Assembly: GCF_028736175.1 (NCBI RefSeq)
Contig: NZ_CP117880.1
Coordinates: forward strand, 1,240,001 to 1,304,000
Length of the DNA stretch: 64,000 nucleotides
Origin: Sphingobacterium oryzagri
GTDB taxonomy: Bacteria > Bacteroidota > Bacteroidia > Sphingobacteriales > Sphingobacteriaceae
Direction of reading: 5' to 3'
Made by a program: the position numbers and the translations under genes. Shown here one piece after another: positions 63,847 through 64,000 of this stretch (position 1 is its first letter; every line of letters starts with the position of its first letter). The notes under the pieces are model-generated. The model searched no databases and was not told where the DNA came from. It was given only the letters and a program-made list of their open reading frames with translations.

Positions 63847-64000
63847 TTATTCATTACGTTGAACGGGTGCTAAGTTAGCAAGTTCATCTTCAGAAAATAA
63901 ACGATAATGTACCTTGAATGTTTTGCCTAGTGGTGTTTCCAGTGAAAAACCTCCGGGTCCGAAGCCATCAAGCACGTCGAGGGTGAAGTGCGCATGTTTC
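63847..64000 (-). CDS. DUF779-like protein, partial (window edge)
   Basis: The final 50 codons of a minus-strand gene whose start is outside the window. The residues include DGFGPGGFSLETPLGKTF and KVHYRLFSEDELANLAPVQ, ending in RNE. This matches the C-terminal half of DUF779 proteins (GGFSLE motif), which often accompany aldehyde dehydrogenases. The stop codon is at 63847-63849. Confidence 0.6.
   Translation of the reverse strand, partial: KHAHFTLDVLDGFGPGGFSLETPLGKTFKVHYRLFSEDELANLAPVQRNE

Overview
The window looks like a chromosomal segment of a Bacteroidota bacterium, most likely a Sphingobacteriaceae relative. This rests on TonB-dependent receptors with carboxypeptidase-regulatory N-termini, a FecI/FecR pair, DUF3667, DUF4374, DUF4886 and DUF4954 proteins, GH127 and GH18 enzymes, and promoter boxes of the Bacteroidota type (TAnnTTTG). 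No rRNA, tRNA or CRISPR array was recognised.

Region 1 (1-6.1 kb) is degraded accessory DNA. A 29-unit array of 21-bp repeats, each centred on the palindrome AAGCAATTGCTT, is split by an 1811-bp IS1182-like element (566-2376). A second copy lies inverted at 3798-5608. It interrupts a small lipoprotein gene that would be restored exactly in frame if the element were removed. Degraded ORFs and an Rhs-like motif suggest a decayed toxin/immunity locus.

Region 2 (6.1-14.2 kb) has an AraC-type regulator divergent from a one-directional run: two aldo/keto reductases (one frameshifted), an alpha/beta hydrolase, an exported flavodoxin, an NTF2-like protein, a carboxymuconolactone-decarboxylase-like protein, a second hydrolase with a Cys nucleophile, and a cupin lipoprotein. 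It resembles an aldehyde/redox stress module, with most products carrying export signals.

Region 3 (14.4-25.5 kb) is a minus-strand iron or siderophore uptake locus: outer-membrane beta-barrel receptor, mini-Fur winged helix, ECF sigma factor, FecR, DUF4374-like lipoprotein, TonB receptor, DUF4374 lipoprotein and PepSY membrane protein.

Region 4 (25.9-36.6 kb) holds a polysaccharide deacetylase, a DUF3667 protein, a 2.3-kb gene-free field of hairpin-rich repeats (27.9-30.2 kb), an exported Gfo/Idh/MocA oxidoreductase, a large GH127 protein and a frameshifted S41 peptidase. The repeat field is the most unusual part of the window: copies keep hairpins at the same places but swap the stem sequence, and stem arms change length together.

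Region 5 (36.7-43.7 kb) has a PAP2 phosphatase, a GtrA protein and a GT39-like glycosyltransferase, then a minus-strand exporter operon (an ABC membrane domain without ATPase, HlyD, TolC) and a small membrane protein.

Region 6 (44.3-64 kb) has a GH18 endoglycosidase-like lipoprotein, convergent LigD and Ku (non-homologous end joining), a TonB receptor with a beta-helix lipoprotein partner, a 149-bp MITE with ends like the IS1182-like element, a lipoprotein, glmS with a DUF4954 protein, a DUF4886 hydrolase, pcm, a membrane-anchored MutS-like ATPase, an acyl-CoA thioesterase, an Old Yellow Enzyme and, cut by the window edge, a DUF779-like protein.
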